NCBI GenBank assembly: GCA_025024175.1
Contig: QCXZ01000041.1
Coordinates: forward strand, 9,481,786 to 9,545,785
Reading direction: 5' to 3'
Length of the DNA: 64,000 nt
Source: Rhyzopertha dominica
Taxonomy: Eukaryota > Arthropoda > Insecta > Coleoptera > Bostrichidae
The notes beneath the pieces were generated by a model. That model was given only the letters and a program-made list of their open reading frames with translations, searched no databases and was not told where the DNA came from. Numbering within the stretch: the first letter of the stretch is position 1; every line of letters begins with the position of its first letter. The translations under genes and the position numbers were made by a program. This document shows, piece by piece, positions 36,543 to 49,603 of the stretch.

Positions 36543-37904
36543 CTTAAGTACAGCAGCGTTTTTTTAATTATCGGATTTTTGTTTTTCTTCATTATCTCCT
36601 TGTTTTGTACTTTAGTCACCCTCCAGTGACGTTGATTAATACTATAGCATTTTAGGTTTTAAATTTTCTAAAATTATCACCTCCTCAGCCTGGTACATTA
36701 ATTTGAATTTTACTATNAAACTTCTTATGTTATTTCAAGATAGATAGTCTCATTGTAATAAGGCATTCCTTGGTAGATGAGTATTAATAATAATTAAGTT
36801 CGTACATGTCACTAAACAAAGTGAGTATTTCTTTCTAAGTAGCTAAAATAGGGTATTTAATGGTGAAAAAAAATCATAGGGTACACACTATTCTGCATTT
36901 CCGGTAAACAAGAAAAAACTATTTGAAACATCACATAATTTCAAGGTTAATTCAGTCGTTTCAGTCGAATTTGCAAGATACTTTGGATGCATTTTACTGT
37001 AGTTAACAATACATTATTAAAAATATAAGGAGTGAAAGGTATTCCTGTAGATTTATCGCCACACAAGCAGAACATTTTTCGTTCTCTGATAAAAAAAATC
37101 CGTTATTTGCATTTTACCCTAAAGGGGTCACACAATTATCTGACGCAATCCTGGGTATGTTCAAGCACGTCGCACAATCAGCGGAGTACATCCATCGGGA
37201 TGAAATTCAGCGAGTTGAAGGACTGAAAGCATTCACTCAACCATGGAAAACGAGGGCGTGTTCCTTATTCGTTTCTTTTATTTTGAAGAAAAGGATCTTG
37301 CTTTCCCTCTTTCTGCTAGAGATTACATGCAACCTTTGGCCAATACTAAAGCGAAATCACTACTTCTATTATATCGAAGTAGATCATGCGAAAAGTCGAT
37401 ACTAAATGTATATAGTGAAATGCTAACAGCTTTTCGTGTTGTGTTCCGACATTGGCCCACGCAATTACTCGTATTTACATAATTTTTTATAGATATAGCT
37501 ACTATTTATCCCTATAATAATAGGTTACATCTGAATAAAAAAAACACGGGAACCGTTGATAGTAGGAGTTATTCTAAGATTCTTTTTTATCACGCGAACC
37601 TACCTATAAATAACGGGGCTTGAATTTTCGTGGGGAAGCTCCACTATATTGTAATAAGATCAATAACTGAAAATATGTCGCCTACTCCAGCTTGTGTTAG
37701 AAGTAAAACTGGTTATTTGTTTATGAAGATGTATCTCAAACAAGCATCCCTATTTTTAATCTGGAGATCTTCACAACACCGAAAACAAGCTTTGTTATGA
37801 ATAAAGTTTAATCTAAATTGACCTAAGTTTATGTAATTTTATGCCAATACTGTTAATAATATGATTATCCTCAACATTCGTGCTTGTCGAATAACGAGTA
37901 TCTC
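36543..37904. other. No recognisable gene
   Basis: Short overlapping plus-strand frames at 37030-37480 show no family motif. Nothing else supported. Confidence 0.4.
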
Positions 37905-38090
37905 TTATTTCGTGTCACCATTATGTCTACAGCCAGTACATCCCATCCTAGCTTCCACCAGAGGATCATAGTGGATTTCATCACATGCGAGGCAGTGACA
38001 TGTTTGAAAATATGCAGAGGCCGCGACTTTCAAACACTTTAACTGCCTTGGTTTTTTTCCTGTTCCTGTTTTCTCACTGACGTATTGCAC
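37905..38090 (-). pseudogene. pogo-type transposase C-terminal cysteine cluster
   Basis: The minus-strand frame ends CHCLACDEIHYDPLVEAR followed by MGCTGCRHNGDTK. This resembles the PHD-like tail (CxxCxExYxDPPxExWIxCxxCxxWxHxxC) found after the DDE_1 domain in many pogo/CENP-B-type transposases. The WIxC tryptophan and the WxH(E) end are altered here, so it is decayed. It abuts PLE sequence at about 38100. It is not contiguous with the pogo remnant at 15.6 kb. Confidence 0.5.
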
Positions 38091-38099
38091 CCTTTTAAA

Positions 38100-38365
38100 C
38101 TTTTTTCTTTTGTTTTACAGTTTTTCTTCTCTACTGTTTCTAAGGATTCCTTTTCGAAGTTCTCCATGGAAAAGTTTGCCACCACTGGGCCGAGTGGGCT
38201 TCCCATAGCTGCTCCGTCCAGTTGTTGGTAGTATTATCCCCTCCAGATGAAGTGAGGCAATATTTAAACAGTGCCGTAATATTAGATGGAAATAAGTCGT
38301 ATATCTGATCCACCACGTATTTCACCGGAACCTTGGTTAACAAAGACATGACAGTAAGTAANTAG
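38100..38365 (-). pseudogene. Penelope-like reverse transcriptase core fragment
   Basis: Minus strand: SLLTKVPVKYVVDQIYDLFP and SNITALFKYCLTSSG, then in another frame QLDGAAMGSPLGPVVANFFM followed by ENFEKESLE. TDGxAMGSPLSPVxANxFME is the hallmark motif of the PLE reverse transcriptase, just upstream of the catalytic YxDD. The catalytic segment itself is cut off near 38100 where pogo-like sequence starts. Two frames are needed. It is dead and of unknown PLE lineage. Confidence 0.8.
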
Positions 38366-38559
38366 CACACAAAACCCTNCTATACGCACATCAGACAGGT
38401 AAATCAAACAAATTTGNAAGATTGAATTGCATAAACTGTAACATAACAACCTAGACGAAAAATCCATACGAATGTTTTCAAAAGTATGAAATACTTTTAC
38501 TAAAAGCATAATTAAGACTTTTCCGGTAGCAAATAAAGTAGTACAGAACGCATCACTAA

Positions 38560-39303
38560 ACCGGTATACTGATGAAGTTAAGAAAATTAAACACACTCTC
38601 GACGTCCTAGGCACACCAGCAAAATATCTGAAAGATAATTCTTCTCATGAAGTATGAAATTCACTCAAAAGAAAGATTATTGAAGCTTAACGATTGAAAT
38701 ACACAAAATGCATGCAACACTCCCCAAATACCCAAAGAGCAACACAGCGAATCATAAACTCAAACAAAGCAAAAAAAATAACTGCCCAATTTACCCAGGA
38801 ATATAAGGAAAATAAGGTTAACGAAGCATCTAACAAAAATATGACCGCAGAAGTGGTTTTTTGTGATTTGAATAAGGCAATTGGTAGCATTCCACATAGC
38901 ATCGTTTTCTAGAAACTTCAGCACCATAGTATAAGAGGTGAATCATTAGAACCAATGAAATTGTACCTTAGGAATAGAATGCAAATGTGATCAGTACAGC
39001 GGGATCTTGAGAATAGCAAAAGGTCAAAGCGGGAGTACCAAGGGCTCCGTCATCATCGCCATCCTATTCGTATTATACACCTTATATTTAAGCAAAGCTC
39101 ATTCTATACCAGAAGTACAGAAGCCCGCACAAAAAAAACTCTGCCTGAAGCTGATTCGTGGTTTTCAGCCAACATCCTAAAACTGACCTTTGGGAAAAGA
39201 AAAACAGTTAACTTATCCATCCAGACAAAAGAGCAACTTGTGGAATATATATGTATGTTCAAAATGATCCAATATAGGATACTCATATCCACGAAATAAG
39301 CCA
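38560..39303 (+). pseudogene. Decayed LINE reverse transcriptase
   Basis: Around 38850 the plus strand reads AEVVFCDLNKAIGSIPHSIVF, then KLQHHSIRGESLEPMKLYLR and NRMQ, corresponding to the FCDLSKAFDxVxHxxLLxKLxxxGIRG block of LINE reverse transcriptases with the catalytic Asp kept. A later ADSWFSANILKLTFGKRKT piece corresponds to the WFxxNxLxLNxxKT motif after YADD. YADD itself and the GxPQGS motif are eroded. Upstream (38560-38850) there is lysine-rich linker-like coding sequence. It ends where the next, oppositely oriented LINE finishes. Confidence 0.6.
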
Positions 39304-39317
39304 TCGCCTTTCCAATA

Positions 39318-41480
39318 GTAATAATAATAATTTATTCCATAGAAGATACTATAAAAGCTTGGAACAAGTCAAGTATATGAACATTATGTTTGTACTGCAA
39401 ATTTGTAAATACAACATTTAACAAGAATATACGAAATCATAAATAATTATACAGGTTACACTTTTAAATCTTGTATCGAGTAAGGCACCTAGTTCGCTAA
39501 CGTGTGTTTCAGTTTGTGTCTAAATAGTCTCGCATTCAAATTTTTCAGTTCTGCCGGTGCGTTGTGATATATCTTTATCAATTGTATTGCAACATTCTGG
39601 TGGACCCGCGCATATTTTGAGAATGGAGTCTTTAACTTGTTTTTATTTTTGCACTCACGCGTACTGTAGTTATGGTGCATTTCATGAAGCCGCATTACTT
39701 ACTTCTCCATAGTTTTCATGAGCAAAACACACACACTCCAGTATGTATATGCCAGCCAGGGTAAGTAACTGTTTTTCTTTGAATACCTTCCTGGATGAAT
39801 CTCTTCTTTTCATGTGAAATATGGCACGAATGCAGGCTTTTTGCAGTCGAAAGAGTCTAGGCGTATCCACAGAAATTCCCCAGAAGATTATTCCATATTT
39901 CAGTTAGAGTGGACGTACGCGTGGTATGCTGACAATGCTGCCTCGGTGCTAACTGTTTTTGCAATTACTCTAAGAGCATACACTGCCAGGAAATCAATGT
40001 GTGCCCTCCAATTCAGATGATGATCAATAACAACACCCAGGAACCTTGAGTTTTCCGTGGAGGTGAGAGTGTCCCCATTATAATTGACACACATTGGAGA
40101 TGCACCCCTGAGCTGAAAGTTTATGAGCTTGGTTTTATTAATATTGAGTTTTAAGTCATTGGAGCTGAACCAACTAGCACAACTTTCCAGGGTCCGAAGT
40201 ATTTCGCTTTTAAGCTGTTCCTGTGAGTCTGCTCTAACTACAACGGATGTATTATCCGCAAAAGTTCCCAGTAGATGATTAACTATGTATATCGGGTAAG
40301 TCATTAACATAGAGCAGAAATAGTAGTGGTTCCAGAACTGAACCCCGAGGCACTGCTCTCCTCACCACCATCCAATCCGAGACAACTCTCCTTCCCTCCA
40401 CCTCAACTAGTACACATTGCTTTTGGTGATTAGATACGATGTTATTACGTTAGCGATTTTACCTCTAAAGCCCATTTTTATCAGTAGTGTGGAGTGATTG
40501 ACACTGTCAAAGGCCTTAGACAGATCCATAAACACCGCAGCCACCTTTTGATTATTATTAATCATCTCAATTATGTCATATATAGCAAATACTGTTCTTG
40601 TTGTCGATCTACCTTTTACATATGCACTTTGTCTTGTAGTGATAATGACATGTTTGTTTATCCAGCATTCTAGACAGTAGCACTCTTTTAAATATCTTAG
40701 ACAAAGTAGGAATGATCGCAAATTGGTCGATAGTTTTTGTTTTCCAGCCTCTCCCCATCTTTATGTGTCGGCGTAACCTTTGATAACTTTAATTGTTCCG
40801 GAAAACTTCCAGATTTATGCATAAATTTATTATTTTTGAGATTGGTTGAGATATGTATTCCGCACATGTTTCAAAGCTACAGTTGGTATTTCGTCCACAC
40901 CCACTGCGGAGGTATTCTTTAAAGATAGTATTATATTGAATATTTCAATGGACCCGTGTCAAGCTTTCTCATAGACCGAGCCACCCTAGCACATGCTCCA
41001 AGTTCATGTTAGATTCCACATCTCCACCACAACACTGATCAATGAAGAATTAGTATATTTAATTTATGATGGCCTCTACTGATTTGCTTTCTTTTTCTGC
41101 TAGCTCTGTTATTGGAGAACAGGTAGTTTTGGTTTTTTTAATGATGTTTTTAACAAGTAACCAAGTTGATTTTATTTTATTATTAGAGTTTGTTATAAAT
41201 TCTGAATGTACTTTGCGCTTAGTCTCTGCTATTGTTGTTTTAAGCTGTTTACGGTAGTTTCTGTAGGTTTTGTTGGTAATATTACCACATATCATGCCTT
41301 CATACAACTGTCTTTTAATTCAAGTCTTTGTTTTAATTTCTTCATTCATCCAATTTTTACTACTGCTTGTAGTAGAAACTAACTTTCTTTTTTCCGGACA
41401 CGCCATGTCAAATAAACCTCGAAAGTCCAGCAGGAAAGACGTATATCTATTGTATATCTAATTCTGGAACTTCTACAACA
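39318..41480 (-). pseudogene. LINE, linker to 3' end, minus strand
   Basis: Pieces in order on the minus strand: KNWMNEEIKTRLELKDSCM and NYRKQLKTTIAETKRKV (41400-41200, linker after the endonuclease); VIITTRQSAYVKGRSTTRTV and KVAAVFMDLSKAFDSVNHST (40640-40490, first catalytic Asp); LGTFADNTSVVVRA (40270), where the YADD box reads FADN; WFSSNDLKLNINKTKLINFQ; NSRFLGVVIDHHLNWRAHID; RLFRLQKACIRAIFHM; and a C-terminal FSKYARVHQNVAIQLIKIYH-type region to 39490. The 3' end is a short (TTATTA) tail at 39318-39344. Several frameshifts; the second YADD Asp is Asn. Similar to CR1/jockey-group elements. Confidence 0.85.
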
Positions 41481-41489
41481 CTTTTACTA

Positions 41490-41940
41490 TGGCCGCGCAT
41501 TCCTCAATCTAACGAACTACACAATAATGATATGGGGAAGTTCCAACATATCAGGAAGATTTTAATTTTACTACTTTTTTACTACTGCCACATGCTAACT
41601 ACAAGGTAGTCATCGTGAGTTCTTCAATAAATTAGGAATTCTCACTGTAATATCTACTACATTATGACATTTGTGGAGGACATACACCATCACAAGAAAA
41701 TCATCCTGAGAAATGGCTCCTGTAATTCTTACAATACGGTATGTTGATACTCTACCATCGCCTAGTAAGATCTCAAGAAGCATGTAATTGTTGGTGTAAA
41801 AGGTTCAGTCACCTTCCACCTGAAATACGAGACCACACTACAGATGTGTTCCAAGGAACTGTTAAAACTTTACTTTTGGAACACACTTTATATTCTACTA
41901 GAGAATATCTTAAGACTCAACATACCTGTACAGTATAAAT
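41490..41940 (+). pseudogene. LINE C-terminal fragment
   Basis: The plus strand carries remains of the conserved LINE tail: NYTIMIWGSSN, then FFNKLGILTVIS, then (41741-41938) CNWCWCKRFSHLPPEIRD-like sequence ending LLLEHTLYSTREYL. In intact elements this is the FKxLxILTVxxLY ... FNxLPxEIR ... FKxxLKxxLLxxxFYSVxEYL segment after the reverse transcriptase. It lies back to back with the minus-strand LINE that starts at about 41480. Confidence 0.6.
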
Positions 41941-44600
41941 ATAAATATTTACCGTTATATTGTGCATCTTTAGTTAGCATTGTAATTTGTGCTTGATTGA
42001 CTGATTTATTGAACCAGCGTACGGTCAGCATTTCTGCCACTCCCGGATAAACCGCTGGGTTGGAGGGGTACATGCTGATTGGTAGTAGTGCGACTGCCTA
42101 GCGCATGTTAAGGGAATATAAGGACTGGAATAGGAAGGTTATATAGGTACATTCATTTTCTTTGAATGTTTTTTTTTGGTGCTGTTGACATCATTCGTCC
42201 ACTTCAGAGTAGCTCGATTAATTTCTTGTTTCTTATGATTTCTAGCTGTTATTCTTCGTACTTCCCTGACTTCTGAATTATCCTCTCTATAGTTGTTTTC
42301 CATGTAAACTACAGCTTTTTTTTCTTTTTCGTTGGTTTTCGCTTAGTTCCCAGATCTTCCTTAATATGTGGTCTGCTTCTCCCCTGGATGTGTCCCTAGT
42401 ATTTCTCGCATATACCTATTTCTTTTATGATCGTTATGCCATCCCAAGAGTTCCGCTATTGCCGCATGCGTGGTATGTATTTAGTTGAATGATATTTTTG
42501 CCTTAGATTATTATTTTGTTATTTCTTGAGTTATTTATCTAAGAACTGTGTTCGCTCTTTTGTCAGTTGGGACATGTACACCTACAATGCACACTGCTTC
42601 CGTCTTCCAGGATTTTATGTAACACTATTGTGTAATTTCTGTTCTCTGTATTCTCTGTAACTCGTTCTCAGTAATGATTCATGAACAACTTGAATGATCC
42701 GAATCTACGCGATTAATTGAACGATTTGAATTGAATCGAATGTCCCAGCTCTAGTGACTGACGTTGGCATTAAGTGATGGGGTTTCTATCACAGCGCGCT
42801 AGAAGCTGCATCGTTTTGACATTTGCCCCCTGGCAGTCGCTCCGAAAGCCACGTGTTCTAAAAAGCCTAATTCCCATACCTTAGCTAGGTTTGGGTTAGG
42901 TTAGGTTAGGTTAGGTTTCATTTGATAAAGTCTGCCTCACCAGTTTTAAAAGTCACGAGCCGCCACTGGTTGTATTGGAAGAGAAATAATACAAAGAAAA
43001 TCGCTAGTTACGCATATGCAACATGCGCAAAATTAAATTATTATGTTAGTATGTTAGTCATCCATTTTTCTATTATCTTATCTTATTTTAGTTCCTGTTG
43101 TAGGTGAGTTCTCACGCGTGGTCCATGTACATATGTCCACATATATAGGTGGTCAGGTGGGCAATCTCCACGCTAAGCACTTGTCATCACTATATAACCG
43201 TGCAACACTAACTGGTTGTAGAGTTTAATTTATTAATCACAAAAAAATGTAGTAAAGCTGTGGTAAAACTCAGATCTCCGATCAGCGCCCAAACCGAACT
43301 CCCCTTAGCATTCTAACTTGTGCTGTAAATAAATTATTATTATCATCTTTTCAGCTTTTACATGGTTTGTATCCGCAAGAGCACACAGTTCGGGACTACA
43401 GAAATATCTACCATTCCACGCAGTAAACCAAGTTTTGAACGAGCCCTATCCGGAGGTAGTAACGAGAAGCGAGATTAAACGGTTTTCATTAAAGAGCCAT
43501 TTTGCATGAAATTTATATGACGTTTATTTAATGTTAATTACATTCACTGGCCCAACACCATAAATTAAGCAGAATCCTCTGGATTTCGCAGTTCCAATGC
43601 GTTGTTTGGTTTTTGTTTTCGGTATAAATTACTCGTAACATGTTTACGTGCTGGCAAATAAGCGCGGGCACTTGGAGACTTCGTAATTGCATTCGCATGC
43701 AATTGAGCGCCCAGGGCAGTATCTCTTGTTGCTTTAATCCTTTGGATATTGCCCACACATCCGACTCGCTTAATAAATCGTCGAAATTGTGTCCTGCGGA
43801 CGAAGAGGCGTGTCCCACGCCCGGAATAGACGGGCTATCTTTTTTTAGGTCCAGCTGATTTCAATGCAATCCATACGCAAGCAAAACTTTGTTCTTCTCG
43901 TATTTGTTCTGAAAATATATTGAAACGTGAAAAAAAAATCTCCCTTGTTTTATGGAAATAAATCTACACTACGGAATAGGTAAGTTTTGACTTTGGTCAT
44001 TACACCTTCTTACGCACAATTTCTTCGGTTGACATGGGTGACAAGAAAACAACAGTATCAAAGCACAGTGCAACAGTGACAGTAATTGACACAGACAACT
44101 GATATAGCCAATTTTTCATAGGCGAGGGCCATCACCAGATCGTTATTGTACATTCCAAATTCCAAAGTACGCCTACATCTGCAACCAATTATTATTACCA
44201 ATGACGTCCCCTAGTTGCAAAATGTTGAATATCTAAAACGGACATCGATCTTTGCCTTGGCCCTCTGATAAAACTAATGTGCTAGGCCAAAGCAGATATA
44301 TTTTGCAGATACAGTATGAGCTATTACAGGGCCAAGACAGACACATAATTGTTACCAGGCACGTGTTAATCTGTACTTTACCCGCATCGTCTTTGATAGT
44401 ACTAACGTGGCTGCAGTCACCATGAGTGACAGAGCTAAAACACCTTAGCGAAGAAGCAACAAATAACAGATTATAACAATTAAAGCGACGGTGTAGCCGG
44501 TAAATGGTTTTTGACATCAATTTTATAAGCATCTGAAGTATTTTGCTTCTTCTTGTAACCCTTTTATGATTCTGACGATGTTAGAGAATAGAGATGCATC
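41941..44600. other. No recognisable gene
   Basis: Contains the short TTAGG tract (separate entry). The minus-strand frame at 43534-43818 has no family motif; I see nothing else to support. Confidence 0.4.
42889..42917. repeat. Short (TTAGG)n tract
   Basis: Four to five consecutive GGTTA units, the insect telomeric pentamer, in an interstitial position. Too short to indicate a telomere. Confidence 0.8.
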
Positions 44601-44609
44601 ATGTAGACC

Positions 44610-45060
44610 TTTCACCACTGAATCTGACTCAGATTGCGTACCACAATATTTTGAGTATTCTCCTTCAAAGGGAAATAAATATTCGAGCTCCAGTGATGAA
44701 GACGTAATGGAACTTGATGCAACAAAATGGTGAACACGATATTACGGAACGAAGTGCTGATGACGATGAGCACAAATAATGGTACAAATTAGTTTGAATT
44801 AATCCAAGGGAATCGAAAGGTTTTCCCATACTAGTTTAGGGGGCATCAATGACGTTTTTACCGTCCTGTTACCATTTTCTTCAGCGACAGCATATGTTGG
44901 TCCAGAGACGAGGTTTACAACCAACAGGTCTGCCAAAATACTATGTCTAAGAACAGATTTGGAATATTGCCCACCATGTTAAATTTCCAAACAATGAGGA
45001 TGCATGTAGCAATACAAACAGACACTCCAGTCTACATGCTACAACAAGAAGGCTGATGGA
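44610..45060 (+). pseudogene. Possible piggyBac-like transposase remnant
   Basis: The plus strand reads an acidic N-terminal-like stretch (SDSDCVPQYFEYSPSKGN, YSSSSDEDVMELDATK). After about 250 bases it reads ETRFTTNRSAKI, TMSKNRFGILPTMLNF and NNEDACSNTNR in shifting frames. piggyBac-family transposases have an acidic N-terminus and an ETNxYAxQ ... MSRxRFxxILxxLHFxxN block at this spacing. Catalytic Asp residues are not visible. Weak call. Confidence 0.35.
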
Positions 45061-46630
45061 CAACATATCGCAACAATTACGAGGAAAAGCCCATGTTCGT
45101 TGCTTAATACAGTGCATAATATTAAGTAACTTTGTTTATTCTAGGATTTTTCAAATAGGTTCTGTAAAGTTAAGCTCTTTATTTGTATTTCGCTTGTACT
45201 TGCACTGGATATATTGTTTATTCTTTGGGCTAGATGAGTTTTGTACAGCCATTCTATAATATACCTATTTTCATATAAAATGAATGTTAGCGTGTCTGCT
45301 TTAGCACTGTCGTAGAACTGAAAAAGCAGATCACATTTTATAAACTTGCCCACACACAGGAATATTTTTGCAGACAGGCCAAAACAGATACTCTACTATT
45401 GGAGCTGCAGACTAATTGTAACTGCTCAGCCGGAGCCTTCGACAGTCTACCGAGCCTGGAACTGCATGGCATGACGTCAAAGCCTATATCGTTGTATAGC
45501 AACTCCGAACTATTTGTCAAAATCATGGGCGAACCGCGACAGATACGAAAAAACTTACTTAAAAATGCAAAGAACTCAAATTGCTATAGACATAGGAAGA
45601 ATTAAGTAACCAATTTATCGAAATATGGCGATATGTTTTATTTTTTTACCTTGTTCATAGCTATCTACACTACGTAAGTGTAATACATAAGACGGAAAAT
45701 AAGATTATTACACAGCAAATCCCTCATTTCTCTGACAAATTGTATACTTCGCCGTAAGACTCCGTGCATGTGAAACAGACACCGCCTAGGCTACATAATT
45801 AAATTAACTATCGGGCACCGGTGTCTGCCTTGGCGCTTAATATCCTAAATGAAAAGCAACGTACCACATTAAAATATCTTAGTAGGTAGAGATTGTGGAA
45901 GTAAAAAAAAACATATTATCTATGACAGTGGTCGTTTTCTTTTAACGATTTTGTCAGAAGCTTCTAGCTTAAGGCGTTTAAGTAGTTAATGTGGAGGAAG
46001 GAAGATGCGTATTATATATTTCTTTCAGAATATATTTTGGCACTCATGCTACTAAGTAATGCCTTATTATCCGAATCCATCAAGTTGAAGAGGCGGGGCA
46101 ACCTGTTTCTCTAAACAAAACTCGTCCCGAAAGGTTCGTGAACCGTGCGCTGTGGTGGTAATTTCCCTCCTTTAAGCCCAGTGTAATATTTTCTGCTCCA
46201 GTGACTAATGAATCCCCATAATCGCATTCTGGACGTTCGCTAATGAGAACGTATTGAAGAGGAAAAGCTTTCGCAACATGCTCCGTTTCGCCGATGGAGC
46301 CCGCGAGCCCCGTTTTGAAAAATCGTTAATCTAATAATTGAAGACTAAAGTGCTTTCACGGTTTAGTGGCTGGCTTAATTATTAAAATGTTCATGAAGTT
46401 GCTTCGCGCTCATCCGCCGGCACATTTTTCAGCGCCTACAGTGCAACTTTACACGCTAACCTGTGGGCAGGTGGATATAAATTTTATTTATATAATTTAG
46501 GCTGCTTCCAAACAAAATTTGCTGTATGCTCGGTATGCAAAAAGGTAGAAAGGGGTTATAAGTAATAATTTAAGATAAATTATGCAATAATCCAATGCAT
46601 TCTCAACTTTATTTATAAATATTACCGTGG
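45061..46630. other. No recognisable gene
   Basis: Nothing supported on either strand. Confidence 0.4.
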
Positions 46631-46635
46631 CAAAG

Positions 46636-46664
46636 CGCTTTCGGCCTTAAGTATCCATCTTCAG
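46636..46664 (-). ncRNA. Hammerhead-like motif of a Penelope-like element
   Basis: On the minus strand CUGAAGA (46664-46658) is followed by a short imperfect stem and GAAAG (46642-46638), fitting CUGANGA...GAAA. It lies about 800 bases downstream, in the same orientation, of the GIY-YIG remnant at 47.5-47.7 kb. It may mark that element's 3' end. Confidence 0.4.
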
Positions 46665-47439
46665 TGACAGGTGCCTGTAATAAAACAAACTCCTCCGTCG
46701 CGTCTGTCCGCGTTAAACTGAAAAACTACCGAATGGATTTTCATTCATTTCATTTTCATTTCAAGCCGCCTGGGAGCTTTAATCAAAAACGCTGCCTAAT
46801 TCCTTTGAAATATAACAAAACAAAACATGATGGGGTATTCCTCTTTTACAGATCTACAAAAAATTTCGGGATGACGAATATCTATCTTTTAAATATTCTA
46901 TTCTAACTGATTCTAATCGAATGGTCACGTAGAATGCGGTAATTGGAAAGCTATTTAGCCGGATACAGTATTAATCCTTGTCATCGCAAAAAATTAATGC
47001 GTGCATAAGTAAATTCAAGCTGAATTCGCTGAATGCAATCATCCCTGCGCTGCGCCTCCTGCTGTTGCCTACTGTTTCTATATACGCTGAGCGATAACGC
47101 TCGTGGACTCCTATAATAAACAGACTTTTGGAGCGAATGGAGGCGACGACTGGAAGGTACTACTTGTGGTCATAATATGCTCTACTGCACGTGCAAAGTC
47201 GGGATGGGTCGCTAGTATGTTATAAAAATTACAAACTATGGGGAAACAAAAATTATTTTTCATAGAACTCAAAAAATGAAACCAACTATCTAGACTTTAA
47301 AGTAATTTTATGCGTGCAGGTGCGCAGTTGCAGGAAATCACGAACTTATCAATGAATATTGCACAAATTATTTAAAATGGGTGAATTAAAATTTTTAGTT
47401 TCATTTCAAAGTGTAACGCTTTGGTTATCTAAAATGTTA

Positions 47440-47720
47440 TAAATCTCCAAAATTTCAAAAAAATTTAATTTTGGTGAATTGAACAAGACTGTTAAATTTT
47501 AACATCATCCAAAGTGGCAGTGTTCGTACTATAATAAATGGTTGGCCAAGGAGAAATTCGTCGTAGGTAACTACATCAGTGTATTTTCCAAGTTGTTTGA
47601 GGTGCTCCATAGTTCTAACCATTAAAGATCTCCCAGTTTGTCCCACATATATTGCAGCACAGTCATTGCAAGAAAAACTGTATGCGCCAGAAAAATTTTA
47701 CTACTAATGCGTATAGGGTA
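47440..47720 (-). pseudogene. Penelope-like GIY-YIG endonuclease, third lineage
   Basis: Minus strand from about 47705: GAYSFSCNDCAAIYVGQTGR followed by SLMVRTMEHLKQLGKYTD. This fits the GIY-YIG core of PLEs (GxYKxxCxDCxxxYIGQTGRxxxxRxxEH) with a CxDC pair rather than the CSCG of the 59-kb copy, so it belongs to another lineage. The residue following GA is Y as in the family. Upstream the reverse transcriptase is not recognisable. Sequence stays open to 47455 but loses similarity after about 47560. Confidence 0.7.
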
Positions 47721-49600
47721 TAAAAGTAACGTTGAAGTATAAGGTGAGTCCAAAGGATACAATACAAAATAGTATAACGTGAGTCTAACGAACACATTTA
47801 TGTAACTCACAACGTTGTAACCCACATGCACCCGTTCATATATCACTACAATGCCATTAAATACCCAAACTAATATGCTGACAATACACTCTAAATGATT
47901 GGAGAATTCGTACTTCTCTCGACAAAGCACAACAGTGTAATGACTATTGTTGCGCCCGGTTACCACTGATAAGGATCGGTGAGATTATTTTTAGGTGTTG
48001 TGATGATTCACCTTTAAAGTTGTGCTCGACAAAGCCACAATGGTGTGACTACGTGTGTTATCTAATTGGACGAGTATAGCAAAATATAGTGATTTTCGCG
48101 GTTTGGCACATACGAAATCAGAACGCAGAGAATGTACCTCTCTTTGTTGGGCATAAATTGTGGCGGTATAAAGGGCTTGTTTTATTAGACAGTGCCTACC
48201 AATGTATATTCTGTTTGTGTGATAATACTTTTCAATGTCTCTACTACCACTTTTCTGTACTCTTATTATTTTCCTTACCTTAGAGCTTACCAAAGCCACC
48301 TAACTATGCTATATTGTCAGGTTTAAAGGCGTATACTGACGAAACGGGCAGCGTCCTCTAAATCCTAAAATTGGCTGTTCGTCGACCGTTGTTTTCACCT
48401 GGTATATAATATTTTCCGAAATTTATTTTATTTTACCCCATAAATCACGAATGGGTGCCTGTTTATCTTTTTCTTGTCGTCAAGTCTTAGATATCGTAAA
48501 AAATATTTATTTTAGTAAGAATTTAGATGGTTTTATTTGAACCAACATAAACAAGTAGTTGCCCTAAAAATAGTAGGAACATGGTAAGGGCTCCATAATA
48601 TAACTGGTGTTATTGTGTTTGAGATGACCTGCTGTTATAAGGTGACTTGTAAGCGCAATTTCTACTGGTTCCATCCTTGTCTATGTAACTGGAAGTAGCA
48701 ACCGTTTTGTATTAGAACCCCACGTAGATGTATCAGTGATAATTTTAGGTAAATAATAACTAATAAACTAAACTATATTATCTAGCTAGTATGAAATTGT
48801 TATCGAATCAATATTACAAATAGTTTGCCAAGTAGCCAACTCGATTTGCTAACACTCGCTTCCTTTTTTTTTCTTATGAAGTTCAAGTGTAGTCAACTTT
48901 TCCACGATTTAACATTAATTTCTTCGAAATAAAAGATTATGTTGCAANCTGACACACATAGCATTTTTCATTAGCATTCGAACGACGTGTCGCAAGTAGG
49001 GAGTTGTCATTAATAATGAGGTCGTGTACCCTTCAAAAGTATTCCTACTTCATTTGATTTTACACTCAATGCTACAAAAACAGCTTTAGAATAATTCGAT
49101 TATCTTTTTGTATTCAAAATTATGGCTACCGGATTCTCTTAAAACTTTCATCCGGTGTATTACTCCACGATTACCTACTACACATTCTAAAACAAGTACT
49201 TCCTAGAACTGGAAGTTGGAAAGTTGCATCACCGGTCTACTAAGTGTTTGGTATGTGCTTTTTGACTTCTTTGTAACACTATTGTAGAATGAACTATTGG
49301 AGATTATGGTAAACATTGATTTAGGATTTCTATGTGTATATCGATCGAAAAGCTACTTTATTTCAGCCGCCATGGTACACAAAATCTGACAAACCCGCGT
49401 TGATTTGAAGTATAGGCGAACACTCATTCAGATACTTACGTTTTAGGTGCCACGTGCTACGACTATCGCCGCACACGACTCGCATACAATGGTTTAAAGA
49501 GGCGCTGATGAAAGACAGACTCCGCTCGCTAAGTGGTTTTATTATTTAGAAACACGTATACCGTTCGCGCTCGCCAAATAAACCCGTAAGAATGGGATGA
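47721..49600. other. No recognisable gene
   Basis: Short frames at 47622-48299 on the minus strand lack motifs. No structure recognised. Confidence 0.4.
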
Positions 49601-49603
49601 TTA

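Noticed and set aside
42889..42917. TTAGG pentamers as evidence of a telomere
   Set aside because: Only four to five units, flanked by ordinary sequence; interstitial tracts of this size are common in insects.
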